Assembly: GCF_900538805.1 (NCBI RefSeq)
Contig: NZ_UPZP01000004.1
Span: forward strand, 12,501-52,453
Source: an uncultured Dialister sp.
Lineage (GTDB): Bacteria > Bacillota > Negativicutes > Veillonellales > Dialisteraceae
Length of the DNA stretch: 39,953 bases
Direction of reading: 5' to 3'
This document shows, one piece after another, positions 8,901 through 17,256 of the stretch. The notes beneath the pieces were generated by a model. That model searched no databases and was not told where the DNA came from. It worked only from the letters and a program-made list of their open reading frames with translations. Within the stretch, counting starts at the first letter, position 1. Each line of letters begins with the position of its first letter. The position numbers were made by a program, and so were the translations under genes.

Positions 8901-10303
8901 TTGGTTAATATACATGTGAATCTGACAATCCTGCCCTATATTGATGTTTGAATCGGAATCTGCAATAATCCCAACAAGGTGCCTGGCAATGCTGTCTTCC
9001 ACATCAATCTTATTCATGTTCCGTGCTCCCACGGAGACAATGGATGTATCGTCAGAGGGATTCTCCGGGCGCTCATCTCCATTTTGAAGCCATCCCGAGA
9101 AACGCATTCCCGCAACCATTTGCATATTGCGATTTTTGACCTTGACTGTATTCATTAAATCCGAACCAATACTTCCCTTGGCAGCTCTCGTGTAAATCCC
9201 AGTTATAATAGTTGATTCATTAATACCATACCCTTTCCTTCCCGGTACGCCGGTCTGCTCAGTGTCCACTTTCATCCTATCTCCTATGATGAAGTCTGTA
9301 CGGGACAAAAAGGCTCCGGTCTCATCGATTGACCCATTTTCCGTATAATCTCCCTGGGTCTGGTCGTGCACCTGAGCGGTAAGAACAGCATCGTCTCCTA
9401 TATGAAGCTTGTTCTGGGTTATGGCATGTATCTGATGATCCAAAGGATGATCATGGTTACTATGCACGGCATGAACTATGACATGCTGGGAACTGTTACC
9501 TGTGGTGGCCGTCACAGTACTTGTAAATCCATTGCCAATGGAAGTATCCCCATAGTAAAGCTGATAGAATCCCGCAGAATCATTTTCCTGGAACGCGCCT
9601 GTAGTCAAATTCAGATGCACGTTATCGCCCACGTTCATATGGCCGAAATGATTTTCCAGAGCCACGGAATTGACGAAAGTACCCGTCTTGCCCTCCGGAG
9701 CCTTAGCATTCACCGTAATAGTAGTCCCACTTCCCACATTCACGGTAGTCGAAGAAATCTGATTGCCATTATTTTTATATTCTTCATTGGCATTCACCGA
9801 TTCGTCTGTACTTTTAGGATAATGACTACGGTCCACCCCTTCCAGGTAGATGCCGGAAGTATTGTAATAATTCCCGGCAGCATCCACTTTTACATTTAGC
9901 CCATTGGCCAGCCTCACCGTGCCCGGATAGTTGTCCTGCACCCAGATGCCGTTAGCTTCAGCAACGTTATCTTTACTCCCACCAACAGTAAAAGTGCCGT
10001 TGATGATGTTGGAGTATACCGTGGTCACGCCATCTTTATCGGCAGCAGAGGAGGCAATTTCTAGTACTGCCGGCGTTTTTCCGTCGGTTATGCTGACAGG
10101 TTGGGAAGCCGTGCCGAAATCATCGTGGATTGTCTGATCCTTCTCCGTCACCACCAGCGGCGTTGTGCGCTCTGCCGCTTCCACAGGCACGCAAAAAGCC
10201 CCTGTCAGCAGCAGCGCCGCCAGGAGAGCTTTTCCTCTATGGTTGGAAAGGGTTAGCTTACCCCCCCGATTTTTCTAAAACAATGCTTTTGGTTCTGTTT
10301 CAT
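5907..10303 (-). CDS. Autotransporter adhesin-like protein, phase-variable, frameshifted OFF
   Basis: Type Va autotransporter. The long frame (GTG at 10190 to 5907, 1427 codons) lacks a start signal and a full signal peptide. The ATG at 10301-10303, with AGAGG 7 nt upstream, reads MKQNQKHCFRKIGG and then stops after 16 codons, because the seven-G tract (10261-10267) puts it out of frame. One extra G would join both frames into 1465 residues with a fine signal peptide (positive N region, ALLAALLLTGAFC core, VEAA cleavage region). The passenger is rich in Gly/Asn/Thr and holds eight 31-residue repeats; the last 260 residues are the beta-barrel (LWARDFHGAYDG... ending NVGVNWQF, terminal Phe). 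It has its own promoter and terminator. A sequencing error in the homopolymer is the alternative to true phase-OFF. Confidence 0.88.
8150..8885 (-). repeat. Eight 93-bp tandem repeats in the autotransporter passenger
   Basis: Eight units of about 31 residues built on GIYA..SKIDFGPYGTLSLxQxGGTSNQT. Units alternate in part between two types (VSDSKIDFGPYG and ADANxTIDFGPHG), so there is also a 186-bp higher-order period. Such arrays lengthen the beta-helix and can change copy number by recombination. Confidence 0.85.
10261..10267 (-). other. Poly-G contingency tract in the autotransporter signal sequence
   Basis: Seven C on the plus strand, read as seven G in codons 13-15 of the gene. With 7 the frame closes at TAA (10253-10255); with 8 (or 5) it enters the 1427-codon frame. 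This is the classic layout of slipped-strand phase variation. Confidence 0.75.
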
Positions 10304-10431
10304 TCTTATTCCTCTTCTCCATGAAAATTCTGCCCGATTTTTCCACTAAAAAAACATGAGGTTCTCTCAAGTTTTCCCTCCAGGCTCCCCCTTGGCCCAG
10401 CCGCGATTTGGAATTCACTCAAGCATGGTAC

Positions 10432-10466
10432 ATACTAAACCTATCCATTTCGCTTGTCAAGCGAAA
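10432..10466 (-). promoter_or_regulatory. Autotransporter promoter with operator over the -35
   Basis: TTGACA (10460-10455), a 17-bp spacer and TAGTAT (10437-10432) is a near-perfect sigma-70 promoter. The -35 sits in a perfect palindrome with 9-bp arms, TTTCGCTTG/CAAGCGAAA around one base (10448-10466), a likely operator. It gives a leader of about 120 nt before the ATG. Confidence 0.75.
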
Positions 10467-11141
10467 ATTATCATAGAAATATTATGTTACCGCATAGCTT
10501 AATCTGTACTAAACACTAAAGTAAATTTACCAGACCAAAGGCCAAAATTTTCTGCACTGCATTTTCCATATCATTTTTCAGTGCAGAATAAACCGGATGG
10601 TCTCACGCTCATCGGTATGTATCGCCCATATCGTCATTAACGGTAGAACAGCCGCCTTCGGCGGCTCCCCCTTTGGTGCCTAACGGCACCACCTTTCTCC
10701 ACGGGAAAGCATGTCACTGGATTTTCGGGTCGCTGCGCTTCCCTGCAAATCCAGTTCCTTTGCCACCCCGCTTCGCGGTGGCACTATGGATGCTGGGCAT
10801 TGTGCTGCATTCCTCCATCTAATAGTCTCATGGTCTCCCACTCATCGGTATGCACCGGCAGTGTCTCCACTATCGGCACGTACCGAGATTCTTCGCTGCC
10901 CGCAGAATGGAATCGCCATAGAGTAACATCACCATTCTTACCCTCGCACACCCTTTGCCGCTTCGCGGCATTCCCCTCAAGGGGACACAAGAAAATTAGA
11001 GTCACTTTCTTATAAATCACCTTACCGATGCAGAGTGACGGTGCCGGCGGGAAACTCACGTCTGATGTCTCATATCTGCTTGTCTCATGGCCTTCGGCGA
11101 CCCCCTCCGGATGGCAGAATACCCCTATTTCATAAAAGGGC
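10467..11141. repeat. Intergenic repeat mosaic upstream of the autotransporter
   Basis: About 670 bp without a gene. 10467-10600 is AT-rich with no clear signal. 10650-10790 is a composite module (CCGCCTTCGGCGG hairpin, GGTGCC...GGCACC hairpin, CATGTCACTGGATTTTCGGG, AATCCAGTTCCTTTGCCACC) that recurs at about 27.06, 22.1 and 33.2 kb. About 10880-10915 holds a GATTCTTCGCTGCCCGCAG copy of the CATTCTGAGCG-type module in reverse. Confidence 0.65.
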
Positions 11142-11188
11142 AAAAAATATCCCCTATCCTGCCGGAATTCAGAGGAGCAGGATAGGGG
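11142..11188 (-). terminator. Terminator of the first AGCS symporter gene
   Basis: CCCCTATCCTG (11151-11161) pairs perfectly with CAGGATAGGGG (11178-11188); read on the minus strand the hairpin is followed at once by ATATTTTTT. It lies about 90 bp after the stop codon of the symporter. Confidence 0.85.
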
Positions 11189-11280
11189 TTGTTTCTCACT
11201 TCCGGAGAAGTGAGGGGGGACAACGATATGGAAGATGAACCTTATGGATTCATCGCGTCCCTGTGGGTTGAAGAAGAAAC

Positions 11281-12732
11281 TCAGATATGAGCTTTGGCGC
11301 CTTCTTCTTTGGCAGCCAGTGCTGCCTTTTCAGCTCTTTCCTTAGCAAGTACGCCCTGGAAGCGGACGACTTCTTCTTTGATGACAGGAGAGAGAACCAG
11401 CAGGGAAATGAGGTTTGGAATTGCCATGAGTGCGTTGGCAATATCGGAAAGGTTCCATACCAGATCAAGGGTCTGGGTAGCACCTACATAAACGACCAGG
11501 GAGAAGATGATTCTGTAAACCATGTTGAATTTATGGGTTCCGAAGAGGTATTCCCAGGCTTTTTCACCGTGGTATTCCCAGCCAATGATGGTGGAGTAAG
11601 CGAAGAGGATGATGCCGATGGCCACGATGTAGGTGCCGATGATGCCGATGTTGGTAGAGAAGGCTGCCATGGTGAGGGCGATGCCTTTCAGCGGTGCGCC
11701 GCTGGCATCGGTGGTGCCAAGAACGCCGGAGGAAGCAATGGTAAGACCGGTGATGGAGCAGACAACGATGGTATCCCAGAAGGTGCCGGTCATGTTAATG
11801 TAGCCCTGGCGAACGGGGTCGTCGGTGGTAGCAGCAGCAGCGGTGATGGCTGCGGAGCCCAGGCCGGCTTCATTGGAGAAGCAGCCTCTGGCAACGCCGT
11901 AGCGCATGGAGTTCATGACGGTAACTGTGATGGTGCCGAGGACGCCGCCGCCAATAGCCTGCGGGTTGAAGGCCATCATGAAAATCATATAGAGGCCGTG
12001 AGGTACGTTCTGGATGTTAATAAGAATGCAGATGAGGCCTGCGATGATGTAGAACACAGCCATACCGGGAACGACTACAGAGGAAACTTTGGAAATTGTC
12101 TTGATACCGCCAAGGATAATGACAAGGGAAAGAACGGTGAGGATGACGCCGCAGACTTCCACCGGAATTCCGAAGACTGTCTGTACAGCGCCGGAAATGG
12201 AGTTTGCCTGGGTCATGTTGCCGATACCGAAGGAAGCAATGACGGAGAACAGTGCGAAGAGGAAGCCAAGGGTACGGCCGGCGGTTTTATTTTTGAAACC
12301 GTTTTTCATGGTGAACATAGGGCCGCCCTTCATTTCACCTTTGGCATTGACTTCACGGTATTTAATAGAGAGCATGCATTCGGAGAATTTCGTGGTGAGG
12401 CCGAAGCATGCGGAAATCCACATCCATACCAGGGCGCCGGGGCCGCCGGAGAACATGGCGGTGGCAACGCCTACGATGTTGCCGGTGCCGATGGTAGCAG
12501 CGAGGGCTGTCATTAATGCGGAGAATGGAGAAACATCGCCTTTGCCGCGCTTGGTGGTGCGGGCTTCTTTAGAAAGAACGCTGTGGATTGCATAGGGCAG
12601 ATTCCGCCAGGTCTGGAATTTTAATAAGCAGGTGAGGTACACGCCGGTACCGACAAGGAGCACCAGCATTACCGGGCCCCAGACTATGCCGTCAATGGTA
12701 TTGACGAGCGAGTTGATTGCAGCCATGTCCAT
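11281..12732 (-). CDS. AGCS-family alanine/glycine:cation symporter, paralogue 1
   Basis: A 483-residue polytopic protein of the alanine or glycine:cation symporter family, which imports small neutral amino acids with Na+. Family hallmarks: VWGPVMLVLLVGTGVYL at the N terminus, ATIGTGNIVGVATA in the substrate/Na+ region, GGPGALVWMWISA, GGPMFTM and SNEAGLGSA. ATG at 12732 is chosen because GGGGGAT lies about 7 nt upstream and the protein then aligns with paralogue 2; the frame stays open upstream but only through the riboswitch. Transcription is controlled by a tandem glycine riboswitch plus terminator, so glycine is the likely main substrate. Codon use (many GCT, GGT, GTA) is unlike neighbouring genes and suggests high expression. 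Confidence 0.93.
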   Translation of the reverse strand: MDMAAINSLVNTIDGIVWGPVMLVLLVGTGVYLTCLLKFQTWRNLPYAIHSVLSKEARTTKRGKGDVSPFSALMTALAATIGTGNIVGVATAMFSGGPGALVWMWISACFGLTTKFSECMLSIKYREVNAKGEMKGGPMFTMKNGFKNKTAGRTLGFLFALFSVIASFGIGNMTQANSISGAVQTVFGIPVEVCGVILTVLSLVIILGGIKTISKVSSVVVPGMAVFYIIAGLICILINIQNVPHGLYMIFMMAFNPQAIGGGVLGTITVTVMNSMRYGVARGCFSNEAGLGSAAITAAAATTDDPVRQGYINMTGTFWDTIVVCSITGLTIASSGVLGTTDASGAPLKGIALTMAAFSTNIGIIGTYIVAIGIILFAYSTIIGWEYHGEKAWEYLFGTHKFNMVYRIIFSLVVYVGATQTLDLVWNLSDIANALMAIPNLISLLVLSPVIKEEVVRFQGVLAKERAEKAALAAKEEGAKAHI

Positions 12733-12769
12733 AATAATATCCCCCTTACATTTGACCCGTATTTCTGAG

Positions 12770-12826
12770 AAAAAAACAACCGCCGCACTCAGGCTGATGG
12801 TGTGTAAAGTCTGAGGCTGGCGGTTG
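12770..12826 (-). terminator. Riboswitch expression-platform terminator 1
   Basis: On the minus strand CAACCGCC (12784-12777 complement pair with 12819-12826) plus CTCAG/CTGAG (12788-12792, 12811-12815) form a long stem with a small internal loop, followed by seven T (12776-12770). It lies between the glycine aptamers and the start codon, so control is probably by premature termination. Confidence 0.8.
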
Positions 12827-12871
12827 TATGTATGTATGCATCCATGCATAGCGGGGGTTACCCGGCTGCCA

Positions 12872-13038
12872 GCCCTGTCCTTTTGCCTGAGAGATTCGGG
12901 ATTTACGGGTGAAATCCCTTTACACCTTCGGCGCCCAATCGAATGGGACTCTCCAGAGTTGTGTCCGTACACAGTTTCGTGTTCTTCTGAACGCCTGATA
13001 GTATTACTCCTTCGGCAGAGGGCCCTTTCGGCTCTCAT
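12872..13038 (-). promoter_or_regulatory. Tandem glycine riboswitch 1
   Basis: Two gcvT-type glycine aptamers in tandem. The 5' aptamer holds GAGCCGAAAGGGC and GCCGAAGGAGTAA; the 3' aptamer holds CTCTGGAGAGTCC, GCCGAAGGTGTAA, AATCTCTCAGGC and AAAGGACAG, all core motifs of the family. It controls the AGCS symporter downstream. Direction of control is not certain: transporter-linked glycine riboswitches often switch the gene off when glycine is plentiful. Confidence 0.95.
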
Positions 13039-13214
13039 TTTTCAGTGTACATCATCCACCATATTCTGCTTTTTTGGCTTCTTTCAGGAACCAGATCTGA
13101 ATTCCCCCTCCGGAAGCCTGCCGTGCATGGCGGCATATATTCACAGGCTTTCGCCTGATCCTATACATACATAAGGATACTTATGGAAACCATTTTTAAA
13201 AAGGTAGGGCCTCC

Positions 13215-13250
13215 GCTTCGGGAAATATTTCCAGGGATATTTCCCGAAGC
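13215..13250 (-). terminator. Long hairpin after AGCS paralogue 2
   Basis: A 14-bp perfect inverted repeat (GCTTCGGGAAATAT/ATATTTCCCGAAGC, 8-nt loop). A T5 run follows only 14 nt later on the minus strand, so it is a weak terminator or an RNA-stabilising hairpin. The rest of 13039-13399 shows no gene; the promoter of riboswitch 1 should lie just above 13040, but no clear -35/-10 pair is visible. Confidence 0.45.
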
Positions 13251-13399
13251 CCGGCACTCCCTGATGAATCAGTTTAGGAGGGCTTATCCACCAGGGTGCC
13301 CTTTGCCGGATGGGGTGTCATATTAATCCCGGCGGAAGGAAAATGGGAAAACCTTTCCGCCTGGAAATAATATGTTATATCAGTGCCCGATTGAAAGGC

Positions 13400-14824
13400 T
13401 CAGTCTTCCGTGTCTGCGGAAATTTTGGCCTTTACTTCCTTGCTGGGGTCCTGGTCTACGTATTCTTCGTAGTCCTTGCCTGTCTTCAGGTGGTCGAAAT
13501 ACTTGGCAGTTTCTCTTACCACCACGCCGGACAGGGCCAGCAGGGCAATCAGGTTAGGAATAGCCATGAGTCCGTTGACGATATCCGCCAGAACCCAGAT
13601 GGCTTCGAGTTTCAAAAATGCGCCGCTTGCAACAAGTGCAATGAAGATGAGGCGGTAGGGAAGAACTCCCTTTGTACCTGCCAGATAAATCATGCAGCGT
13701 TCGCCGTAGTAGTTCCATCCAAGGATGGTGGTGAAAGCGAAGAGCACCAGGCCAATCATGAGCATGTATCCGCCGAAAGCGGGGAATGCGTCTTTGAAAG
13801 CTGCATTGGTCAGGGCCGCTCCGTTCAGGCCGTTCAGCCATTCACCGGATACGACGATGGTAAGACCGGTGAGTGTGCAGATGATGATGGTATCAATGAA
13901 CGTACCGGTCATAGAAATAAGTCCCTGTTCCGCAGGCCATTTGGTCTTAGCGGCGGCGGCTACGATAGGAGCGGAGCCAAGGCCCGATTCATTGGAGAAC
14001 ACGCCTCTGGCAATACCATTTCTCATAGCCATAATCATGGTGGAACCAAGGAAACCGCCTGCTGCGGCACTGCCTGTGAATGCATTGGAAATAATGGTTT
14101 CAACAGCACCAGGAATCTTATCAGCGAAGAAAATCAAAACACCAACGGTTGAAACGAAGTAAATCACTGCCATGGCCGGAACGATTTTGGAAGCGGCTGC
14201 GGCGATGGACTGGAGGCCCCCAAGGGTGATGGCTGCCACAAGAACCGTGAGGATAATGGCTGTCCACATGGGATCCAGTCCGATAGTCATCTTGGTGATA
14301 TCCACAATGGAATTCACCTGGGCAAAAGTACCGATTCCGAAGTAAGCTACCAGAACGCCGAAGATGGCGAAGAGGGTGCCCAGCCATTTGTACTTCTCGC
14401 CCATACCGTTCTTAATGTAGAACATGGGACCGCCGGCGATTTCACCTTTGGCATCCACTTCACGGTACTTCACGGCCAGAAGACCTTCTGCATACTTGGT
14501 GGCCATTCCGAAGAATGCGGCAAGCCACATCCAGAAAATGGCGCCCGGACCGCCGGCTGCAATGGCCGTTGCCACGCCTACAATGTTGCCGGTGCCCACC
14601 GTTGCAGAAAGGGCTGTGCAGAGAGCTTTGAAAGAATCAATATCACCACTGCCTGTATTCTGTGCTTTGAAAATCAGCTTCAGCGCCTTCGGTAACTGAA
14701 ATACCTGCAGCAGCTTCAACCTGATGGTAAGCAGGATACCGGTTCCCACAAGAAGAACCAGCAGCGGCGGCCCCCAGATAAAACTATCCAGCGAATTCAA
14801 CAGGTCCATGTAATTCAAATCCAT
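13400..14824 (-). CDS. AGCS-family alanine/glycine:cation symporter, paralogue 2
   Basis: A 474-residue paralogue of the preceding symporter with the same hallmarks: FIWGPPLLVLLVGTGILL, ATVGTGNIVGVATA, GGPGAIFWMWLAA, GGPMFYIKNG and SNESGLGSA. It should import glycine or alanine with Na+. The ATG at 14824 is preferred: GGGGAGGG lies 11 nt upstream, while the in-frame TTG at 14833 has only 2 nt of spacing. It has its own promoter, tandem glycine riboswitch and terminator, so the two transporters are separately transcribed but respond to the same ligand. Divergence between them is substantial, so this is not a recent duplication; they may differ in affinity or coupling ion. Confidence 0.93.
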   Translation of the reverse strand: MDLNYMDLLNSLDSFIWGPPLLVLLVGTGILLTIRLKLLQVFQLPKALKLIFKAQNTGSGDIDSFKALCTALSATVGTGNIVGVATAIAAGGPGAIFWMWLAAFFGMATKYAEGLLAVKYREVDAKGEIAGGPMFYIKNGMGEKYKWLGTLFAIFGVLVAYFGIGTFAQVNSIVDITKMTIGLDPMWTAIILTVLVAAITLGGLQSIAAAASKIVPAMAVIYFVSTVGVLIFFADKIPGAVETIISNAFTGSAAAGGFLGSTMIMAMRNGIARGVFSNESGLGSAPIVAAAAKTKWPAEQGLISMTGTFIDTIIICTLTGLTIVVSGEWLNGLNGAALTNAAFKDAFPAFGGYMLMIGLVLFAFTTILGWNYYGERCMIYLAGTKGVLPYRLIFIALVASGAFLKLEAIWVLADIVNGLMAIPNLIALLALSGVVVRETAKYFDHLKTGKDYEEYVDQDPSKEVKAKISADTED

Positions 14825-14859
14825 TTTTAACAACGCCCTCCCCTAAGAAAGTAGATAAC

Positions 14860-14902
14860 AAAAAGCCGGCATTCCATAAGAAATAAAACTCTGGAAGCCG
14901 GC
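14860..14902 (-). terminator. Riboswitch expression-platform terminator 2
   Basis: GCCGGC-TTCCA pairs with TGGAA-T-GCCGGC (14892-14902 and 14865-14876) with one bulge, followed by T5 (14864-14860) on the minus strand. It lies between the second glycine riboswitch and the start codon. Confidence 0.8.
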
Positions 14903-14944
14903 ATTGTCTACCTTAAAGCGGAACACATAGTGTGACGCTGCTTT

Positions 14945-15098
14945 CTCTGTCCTTTTGCCTGAGAGATTGGGACGTTTCCATCCTTACACCTTCGGCGCTC
15001 TTTAATCGAGACTCTCCAGAGTGTGTCCACATACAGTACTTATCTTTTTGAGATACCTGAGAGTGTTACTCCTTCGGTAAGCCTTTCGGCTTTCTCCC
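14945..15098 (-). promoter_or_regulatory. Tandem glycine riboswitch 2
   Basis: Two aptamers: the 5' one with GGGAGAAAGCCGAAAGGC, CCGAAGGAGTAA and CACTCTCAGGTA; the 3' one with CTCTGGAGAGTC, GCGCCGAAGGTGTAA, CAATCTCTCAGGC and AAAGGACAGAG. It has the same layout as riboswitch 1, and controls AGCS paralogue 2 through the terminator that follows. Confidence 0.95.
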
Positions 15099-15134
15099 AT
15101 ATGTTTCATCCACCTGTATGAATTTGATGTTTGC

Positions 15135-15163
15135 ATTATAGGTCCATCGGAAATATTTTGCAA
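15135..15163 (-). promoter_or_regulatory. Promoter of riboswitch 2 and AGCS paralogue 2
   Basis: TTGCAA (15163-15158), a 17-bp spacer and a perfect TATAAT (15140-15135). The predicted start, about 15128, is some 30 nt before the first aptamer. Confidence 0.85.
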
Positions 15164-15180
15164 GAGGTTTTTTTACGTTT

Positions 15181-15676
15181 AATTATTTTCTAATTTGTTG
15201 GACACGCCCTTTCGGGCGTGCGGGTTCAAAGGGTTCAGAGGGTTCAAAAGGTTCAGAGGGTGGTGGTATCGCCGCTTCGCGGCGATAAGTATGAAGACAG
15301 CGTTACGGGATTTACATATATGACACCGGTGGTGCATGACGAAGTGCCATAGCCCCCTTCCACAGGAAGGGGGTGGCGCCGTCAGGCGACGGAGGATAGG
15401 GGCGTCCTTGGAGAAAAGGTTCAGAGGGTTCAGAAGGTTCAAAGGGTTCAGAGGGTGGCGGTATCGCCGCTTCGCGGCGATGAGTATAAAGTCAGCGTTA
15501 CGGGATTTACTTCCCGCCGGACTCCGTCATTCTGAACGCAGTGAAGAATCTTGGTACCCGGTGCATATGAATCAATCGGCAGTAAATACAGGTCGGTGGG
15601 AAGGCTGCCAGCGGTAAGCGGAGAGCCTCTCCCCTGCCCCACTATTTCACCAGCTTACTAGTACACCAGCTCACTA
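15181..15676. repeat. Intergenic repeat mosaic
   Basis: No gene. Contains an ACGCCCTTTCGGGCGTG hairpin, two blocks of GGTTCARAG repeats (15222-15260, 15417-15455), two GGTGGTATCGCCGCTTCGCG modules (15261 and 15455), a CAGCGTTACGGGATTTAC module twice (15298, 15494), a GACACCGGTGGTGCATGACG module shared with 5.4 kb, a CATTCTGAACGCAGTGAAG module (15531), and a short CACCAGCTTACTAGTACACC run near 15650. Confidence 0.7.
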
Positions 15677-16462
15677 TTATCCCAGCGCCACATCCAGGGT
15701 CATCATAACCATGAACCCCAGGGCGAAGGAAATGACGCCGACATCGGAATGCTCACCCTGTGACATTTCCGGAATCAGCTCTTCCACCACCACATACATC
15801 ATGGCCCCTGCCGCAAAGGACAGGAGGTAGGGCATGAGGGGTACGATGAGGGAGGTCAAAAGAATGGTAATGAAACCGCCTATGGGCTCCACCGCCCCCG
15901 ACAGCACACCGCCGGCGAAGGATTTCATTTTTCCCATGCCCGCTCCCCGAAGGGGCATGGAAATGATGGCACCTTCAGGGAAATTCTGGATAGCAATGCC
16001 CAGGGACAGGGCCATGGCGGAGGCGAAGGTAATATCGCCGTGGCCTGAGAGGAACCCCGCCAGCACCACTCCCACCGCCATACCTTCCGGTATGTTGTGC
16101 AGCGTCACCGCCAGCACCAGCATGGTGGTCCTGGCCAGATGGCTCCTGGGCCCCTCCGCTTCCTTCGCCCCCATGTGGAGATGGGGAATCACATGATCCA
16201 GCAGCAGGAGGAATGCCATGCCGCCGCCGAAACCGATGACCGAAGGAATAAAAGCCAGCCTCCCCAAGGAAGAAGATTCCTCCAGCGCCGGAATCAGAAG
16301 GCTCCAGATGGAAGCCGCCACCATGACGCCGGAAGCAAATCCCGTGAGCCCCCGCTGCACGGAAAGGTGCATCTTTCCCCGCATGAAAAACACACAAGCC
16401 GCCCCCAGGGACGTGCCTAGAAAGGGGATAAACAATCCCCAGAAAATATCCATATTCATCAT
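15677..16462 (-). CDS. ZIP-family divalent metal transporter
   Basis: A 261-residue membrane protein of the ZIP family (GufA/ZupT-like), which moves zinc, iron or manganese into the cytoplasm. Eight hydrophobic segments are visible. Metal-site motifs: HNIPEG at 122-127 in segment IV and QNFPEG at 159-164 in segment V, then GAVEPIGG. The central loop has HVIPHLHMG and few other histidines. ATG at 16462 is listed; the ATG one codon further in has a better distance (7 nt) from GGAG, and either may be used. Single gene with its own promoter and a palindrome over the -10, suggesting control by a metal-sensing repressor. Confidence 0.92.
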   Translation of the reverse strand: MMNMDIFWGLFIPFLGTSLGAACVFFMRGKMHLSVQRGLTGFASGVMVAASIWSLLIPALEESSSLGRLAFIPSVIGFGGGMAFLLLLDHVIPHLHMGAKEAEGPRSHLARTTMLVLAVTLHNIPEGMAVGVVLAGFLSGHGDITFASAMALSLGIAIQNFPEGAIISMPLRGAGMGKMKSFAGGVLSGAVEPIGGFITILLTSLIVPLMPYLLSFAAGAMMYVVVEELIPEMSQGEHSDVGVISFALGFMVMMTLDVALG

Positions 16463-16496
16463 AAGTCTCCTTTTACGAAATTTTTCAATATTCTGT

Positions 16497-16529
16497 ATTT
16501 AACATATGCTAAATGAGAGGCTTTGTCAA
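16497..16529 (-). promoter_or_regulatory. ZIP gene promoter with palindromic operator
   Basis: TTGACA (16529-16524), 17-bp spacer, TATGTT (16506-16501). An 18-bp near-perfect palindrome, ATTTAACAT/ATGCTAAAT (16497-16514, one mismatch), covers the -10 and start site. Its form (A/T-rich arms, central CATATG) resembles operators of metalloregulators, but the regulator is not identified. Confidence 0.7.
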
Positions 16530-16542
16530 TATGATTTTTGGG

Positions 16543-16830
16543 AGTTTCCTGTTCGGCATAGCTTCACTGTGTTTCATTTCAATAGGAAACTATTTGCGTA
16601 TGGTTTCCTATCCGGCGTGGTTCCATTGTCTCTCTTATCAATAGGAAACTTTTTGCGTATGGTTTCCTATCCGGCGTGGCTCCACTGTGTTTCTTGCCGA
16701 CAGGAAACTTTTTGCATATAGTTTCCTGTCCGGCATAGCTTTACTGTGTTTCATTTCAATAGGAAACTTTTTGCGTATGGTTTCCTATCCGGCGTGATGC
16801 CACAGTGTTTCTTACCGACAGGCAACTTTA
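16543..16830. repeat. Array 2 of 59-bp palindromic units (5 units)
   Basis: Five units of the GTTTCCTGTTC...AATAGGAAAC type with linker TTTGCGTATG instead of TTCGCGAA. Compared with array 1, CCATGG is usually replaced by CACTGTG or CATTGTC, so this array is a diverged subfamily. It lies just upstream of the ZIP promoter. Confidence 0.88.
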
Positions 16831-16841
16831 TTTCACTGCTA

Positions 16842-16970
16842 ATTCACAGGTTGTGAATAACCATGGTGTGAATCTCTGTGATTAATTTTGTCGATAACGC
16901 CTGTGATTTCGGACTTATTTTCTGTGAATTTCCACAGGAATTCACAGAGTTTTGAACAGAATGTGGATAA
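16842..16970 (-). other. DnaA-box cluster
   Basis: On the minus strand: TTATTCACA (16852-16860) and TTATCCACA (16962-16970), both matching the TTATNCACA DnaA consensus, and TTATCGACA (16889-16897), one mismatch, all in one orientation. Between them are several TGTGAAT/TTCACAG half sites, an inverted repeat ATTCACA/TGTGAAT (16842-16858), and AT-rich DNA. It could be an origin part, a DnaA-titration site or a chance cluster; dnaA is not in the window. Confidence 0.5.
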
Positions 16971-16976
16971 CTTAAA

Positions 16977-17256
16977 GGGGCCGCCGCAGGCGGCCCCGGG
17001 TTCAAAAGGTGCAAAGGGGAAGGTGGACGGCCCTTTCGGGCCGAAGGTTCTTAAGATTCTTAGGTTTGACAGCGGCAAAGCCGCTGAGGGTTGTGGTATC
17101 GCCCTGTCGGCCAATGGGTATTATGCCGCAGAAGGACAGCCATTTCATTGCCCCCTGAGCGCCAGCGAACACAACCCTTCTATACAACCTGCCGCGTCAG
17201 CGGCGCCCCTCTTTGTGTCCGGGAATACAGCGCAGCGGTAAGCGGAAAGCTGTCCC
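16977..17256. repeat. Intergenic repeat mosaic
   Basis: No gene. GGCCGCCGCAGGCGGCC hairpin, one GGTTCAAAAGGTGCAAAG run, a GTTCTTAGGTTTGACAGCGG module that recurs at about 5.0, 32.9 and 39.66 kb, a TATCGCCCTGTCGGCCAATG module and AGCGAACACAACCCTTCTA. Confidence 0.6.

Noticed and set aside
11287..12516. 409-codon antisense frame over AGCS paralogue 1
   Set aside because: Acidic low-complexity translation that mirrors membrane-protein codons; no start signal.
12733..13038. N-terminal extension of AGCS paralogue 1 to 585 residues
   Set aside because: The extra 102 codons lie in the riboswitch and terminator; the internal ATG at 12732 has a good ribosome site and aligns with the paralogue.
13254..13280. 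Another MITE end (CTGATGAATCAGTTTAGG)
   Set aside because: Only about ten bases resemble the MITE end and no inverted partner or target duplication was found.
16842..16970. A complete replication origin
   Set aside because: dnaA is absent, only two perfect boxes are seen and no clear unwinding element; kept as a candidate cluster only.
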